64,000 nucleotides of DNA from NCBI GenBank assembly GCA_021323855.1, contig JAJPKE010000015.1, positions 1-64,000 of the forward strand, given 5' to 3'. The first letter of the stretch is position 1; every line of letters begins with the position of its first letter. The notes under the pieces were generated by a model. It searched no databases. It saw nothing but the letters and a program-made list of their open reading frames with translations, and was not told the DNA's origin. Position numbers and translations under genes: made by a program. The stretch is from Chloroflexota bacterium. GTDB lineage: Bacteria; Chloroflexota; Ktedonobacteria; Ktedonobacterales; JADMIN01. Shown piece by piece: positions 61,248 through 64,000 of the stretch.

Positions 61248-62402
61248 CTACTCGCCGGCCAGTTGCTTATAGACGAGCTTCTGGAAGTGGCGGAGCGCGT
61301 TCTCGCGCGAAAGCATCAGCTTGCCCTGGTCGAAGTAGCCGCCACGCAGACCGCGCTGCACCGACTCGCAGAGCACGACATCCTCATCCTGCACCTGGTC
61401 TATGAAGCGCACGAAGTTCTGCTCCTCCTCTGCGCTCACTTCATCCACGAAGCAGTAGTCATAGATTGCCAGCGTGCGGTTCACATCCACCGGAACGAAG
61501 AGGTTCAGCGAGACATTGCCGGGGCCGGGATAGATGTTGATGGTGAAGTTCGGCCAGAGATAGGCGTAAAAGCCATCCTGCACGCCGGAACCTGCGGCAG
61601 CGGAGACATCATAGAGGTTGTCTTTGCCAGCTTTGGCAGATTCTTTGAGCGCGCCGGTCTGCGTGGAAAAATACTCGTATTCGCGTACAATATAATCGCC
61701 AACGTTGATGAGGTCGCAGAACGCAGGATGCGCTACCGGGCAGTGATAACATTCGAGGTAATTATCCACCACCACCTTCCAGTTGGCGGCGATGTCGTAG
61801 GTGCGGCGCACGCGGTGGCGGATGGCGCTGAGATCGAGTCCCGTTGCGTTGACCAGCGCCGGTAACTCGCCCAACGTCTCCGCAAACGGACGCGCGTGGG
61901 CATCCGGATTGATGAAGATGAACGGCCCCCAGGCTTCGATGCTGACAGGGAAGAGCCAGAAGTCATCTTTGTTGAAGCTCACTTCGTCCTTCATGCCAGG
62001 GGCAGCACGGAGCGAGCCATCAAGGCTGTACGTCCAGGCATGATAGTGGCATTGCAGCGTGTTACGGTGGCCGCGCTCCTGCAAGACAAGTTGCGAACCG
62101 CGATGGCGGCAGACGTTGACGAAGGCGCGCAACTGTTCCTCTTCGTCGCGCAGGATGATGAACGAGAGGTCGCCGGTCTGGTAGGTAAAGAAGTCGCCTG
62201 GCTGCGACACCTGTTCAGTTAGCCCAGTGTATTGCCAGCTCCGGCGGAAGATGCGGCGCTGCTCCAGCCGGAAGATATCCGTACTGGTGTACCAGCGTGC
62301 CGGCAGTGTATAGCCCGCTTCGAGCGCCTCCCACAACGCCGGATCGGCGCTGACCGCCGGTATCATCCCTCCCATACCATTGCTCCCCATCCCGCTATAC
62401 AT
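61248..62402 (-). CDS. Rieske-type aromatic ring-hydroxylating oxygenase, alpha subunit
   Basis: 384 residues. The Rieske cluster ligands are CRHRG (Cys98, His100) and CHYHAWTY (Cys118, His121). The catalytic iron site is in NYLECYHCPVAHP. The sequence is in the style of choline/glycine betaine monooxygenases and other single-component alpha subunits (QYTGLTEQVSQPGDFFT; WPNFTINIYPG). No beta subunit or ferredoxin adjoins. The aromatic genes that follow on the plus strand suggest a catabolic neighbourhood. Substrate not determined. Confidence 0.93.
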   Translation of the reverse strand: MYSGMGSNGMGGMIPAVSADPALWEALEAGYTLPARWYTSTDIFRLEQRRIFRRSWQYTGLTEQVSQPGDFFTYQTGDLSFIILRDEEEQLRAFVNVCRHRGSQLVLQERGHRNTLQCHYHAWTYSLDGSLRAAPGMKDEVSFNKDDFWLFPVSIEAWGPFIFINPDAHARPFAETLGELPALVNATGLDLSAIRHRVRRTYDIAANWKVVVDNYLECYHCPVAHPAFCDLINVGDYIVREYEYFSTQTGALKESAKAGKDNLYDVSAAAGSGVQDGFYAYLWPNFTINIYPGPGNVSLNLFVPVDVNRTLAIYDYCFVDEVSAEEEQNFVRFIDQVQDEDVVLCESVQRGLRGGYFDQGKLMLSRENALRHFQKLVYKQLAGE

Positions 62403-62497
62403 TGCGCCGCGCGCCGCTCATTTTGCGCCTTTGCAAGCGCCATGTCCCGTCATCATAGCATATCGCTGCGGAACCGTGCCCTTTCTTCCAAGTTTAT

Positions 62498-62579
62498 CCT
62501 CACCCCTGGCCCCTCTCCCGCGAGGAGAGGGGGAACCAGAGCAACTTCACCCTCTATCCTCTTTCTCTTACGAGAGAGG
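62498..62579. repeat. Dispersed palindromic repeat, full copy plus partial second copy
   Basis: 62498-62537 reads CTCACCCCTGGCCCCTCTCC, then CGCGAGGAGAGGGGG. At 62549-62579 a diverged half follows (CACCCTCTATCC...CGAGAGAGG). They lie in the 423-base gap between the oxygenase and the luciferase-like gene; the rest of that gap holds no gene. Confidence 0.7.
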
Positions 62580-62825
62580 CAGAGCCATCTGGCGACCGAT
62601 TTGGCCGAGACTAGCCAAAACGCTGACATTGTGCGACGATACGCCTAACGCAGAGCATCCATGCTCGCTGTTCGCTGCAGTGAACTGCCGGCGCACGAAA
62701 ACGGCGAACTAAAGTCCAGTGAAGTGGGCGCACGAGTTGTTGCGGCTTCAGCCGGCCCGTTGCGTGCCCCGGCTTTTCAAAGCCGAGAGCCTGCGAGTAC
62801 ATCATTGTGCAAAGGGGCACACACG

Positions 62826-63719
62826 ATGCAGATTGGCGTGGGGTTGCCAACGACGCTTCCCGGCGCGACGGGCGGCCTGATCCTCGATTGGGCAAGACAG
62901 GCCGACTCAGGACCATTCAGCAGCCTGGGCGTCCTCGACCGTGTTCTCTATGAGAGCTTCGATCCGCTGGCGGCGCTGGCGGCGGCGGCAGCCGTCACCA
63001 CGCGCGTGCGGTTGGCTACCACTATTCTCATCAGTCCGTTGCGCAACACCGTTCTCCTCGGCAAGATGGCCGCTTCGATAGATGCACTCTCCGGCGGACG
63101 GCTGACGCTGGGCGTTGCGGTCGGCGCGCGCCAGGATGACTACGACACAGCGGGCGTGGCGTATAACACGCGCGGCAGAACGCTGGTGGAACAGTTGTCG
63201 GCGCTGCGCGAGCAATGGGAAGGCGAAGGCGAAAACGCGATTGGTCCGCAGCCAGCGCGCGCAGGCGGACCCGAATTGCTGGTGGGCGGGCTGAGCGATG
63301 CCGCCTTTGCGCGAGTCGCGCGCTACGCGGATGGCTACGTGCATGGTGGCGGACCACCGCGCGCTTTTGCTCGCGCCGCCGACAAGGCCCGCGCCGCCTG
63401 GGTGGATGCCGGCAGGCCGGGGCTACCCAAACTCTGGGCGCAGGGCTACTTCGCATTTGGCGATGAGGCCACCATCGAGGCTGGCAGGCGCTATCTCGCC
63501 GATTACTACGCTTTCACTGGCCACTTTGTCGAGCGCATCGTCGAGGAGATGCTGACGACTCCGCAGGCTGTCGCCCAGTTTGCGCGTGGCTATGCCGATG
63601 CCGGCTGCGATGAACTGGTACTGTTTCCAGCGGTGGCGGAGATCGGGCAACTAGAACGGTTGGCGGAGATTGTGGCAAACCTGGAGAGTGCCAGCACTAG
63701 CCAGCGCAATAGATCGTAG
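62826..63719 (+). CDS. LLM-class flavin-dependent oxidoreductase
   Basis: 297 residues from the ATG at 62826 (AAAGGGG upstream). A bacterial-luciferase-like TIM barrel using F420 or FMN. Seen: MQIGVGLPT, the VRLATTILISPLRNTVLLGKMAASIDALSGGRLTLGVAVG family stretch (in parts), RGRTLVEQL and LVGGLSDAAFARVARYADGYV. It precedes the FAD monooxygenase by 9 bases, so they are probably one operon. Substrate unknown. Confidence 0.93.
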   Translation: MQIGVGLPTTLPGATGGLILDWARQADSGPFSSLGVLDRVLYESFDPLAALAAAAAVTTRVRLATTILISPLRNTVLLGKMAASIDALSGGRLTLGVAVGARQDDYDTAGVAYNTRGRTLVEQLSALREQWEGEGENAIGPQPARAGGPELLVGGLSDAAFARVARYADGYVHGGGPPRAFARAADKARAAWVDAGRPGLPKLWAQGYFAFGDEATIEAGRRYLADYYAFTGHFVERIVEEMLTTPQAVAQFARGYADAGCDELVLFPAVAEIGQLERLAEIVANLESASTSQRNRS

Positions 63720-63728
63720 AGGCGCGCG

Positions 63729-64000
63729 GTGAAGATAGGGATTCTTGGCGGCGGTCCCGCTGGCCTCTACTGCGGGCTACTGCTCAAAAAGGCCAATAGC
63801 GGCCACGACATAACGATCATCGAGCGCAACGCCACCGACGCCACCTATGGCTGGGGCGTCGTCTTCTCGGATCGCACGCTGGCGGCGTTTCAGGAGGCCG
63901 ATTACAAGAGCTATCGCGCCATCACTGACCACTTTGTGCTGTGGGATGCGATAGACATTCACTATCGCGGCGAACTGATTCGCTGTGGCGGGCATATCTT
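63729..64000 (+). CDS. FAD-dependent monooxygenase, N-terminal part
   Basis: About 90 codons from the GTG at 63729 (AGAGG 6 bases before), running off the window. VKIGILGGGPAGLYCGLLLKK is the FAD-binding Rossmann motif; ERNATDATYGWGVVFSD, and HYRGELIRCGGH that follows, are typical of the salicylyl-CoA 5-hydroxylase / anthraniloyl-CoA monooxygenase group. That group hydroxylates CoA-bound aromatic acids, consistent with an aromatic degradation pathway. Confidence 0.85.
   Translation, partial: MKIGILGGGPAGLYCGLLLKKANSGHDITIIERNATDATYGWGVVFSDRTLAAFQEADYKSYRAITDHFVLWDAIDIHYRGELIRCGGHI

Noticed and set aside
62771-62786. CGGCTTT/AAAGCCG hairpin upstream of the LLM oxidoreductase
   Set aside because: The loop would be only two bases and no riboswitch-like context was found.

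Overview
The window looks like the chromosome of a GC-rich bacterium of the Chloroflexota, most likely Ktedonobacteria or a close relative. This is inferred from gene content (PdxS/PdxT vitamin B6 synthesis, clusters of vWA proteins with a Ser/Thr kinase and PP2C phosphatase, very large WD40/NTPase proteins, DUF2330, solo TnpB, TPR-RecQ), from high GC and from strong GGAGG-type ribosome sites. No rRNA, tRNA, CRISPR array or prophage was seen. Most of the DNA is chromosomal housekeeping interspersed with accessory blocks.

Left part (1-15.6 kb): an R3H/AAA ATPase cut by the window edge, a GNAT-like protein, pdxT and pdxS, then an ABC-LytTR regulator that faces an ABC-2 permease. A solo tnpB transposon of IS200/IS605 type sits between this divergent pair. 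Its probable target motif TTGAT and hairpins at both ends can be seen. A 1480-residue DUF4062-NTPase-WD40 protein, a cytochrome P450, a LiaF-like protein and uridine kinase follow.

15.6-25.1 kb holds the most unusual locus: nine genes on the minus strand that appear to form one operon. In transcription order they encode a two-helix membrane protein with a very long coiled coil, a MotB/ZorB-like one-helix protein, three vWA proteins (one canonical, two with damaged metal sites), a membrane-anchored PP2C phosphatase, a protein kinase with a zinc ribbon, a small Pro-rich protein, and a vWA protein ending in a winged-helix-like segment. It resembles the E. coli YegI-PphC-YegL triad joined to a MotAB/ZorAB-like membrane unit.

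25.6-49 kb is mostly housekeeping: Nudix hydrolase, peptide deformylase-MiaB operon, a TPR protein, a tiny basic protein, PucR and OmpR-type regulators, a sigma-region-4-like protein, KptA, a lipid kinase, a DUF433/DUF5615 toxin-antitoxin pair, two large membrane proteins, LigA, a site-2-type protease, biotin carboxylase, a lipoprotein, and AraC plus epoxide hydrolase.

49-64 kb: tldD-tldE, a DUF559 nuclease, an RNA-repair operon (methyltransferase, RNA ligase, HD-polynucleotide kinase), TPR-RecQ, DUF2330, a decayed PIN toxin with its partner gene, and at the right edge a Rieske oxygenase, a luciferase-like oxidoreductase and an FAD monooxygenase that suggest aromatic-compound metabolism. About ten copies of a CCCCTCTCC...GGAGAGGGG palindromic repeat lie between genes, mostly after stop codons.
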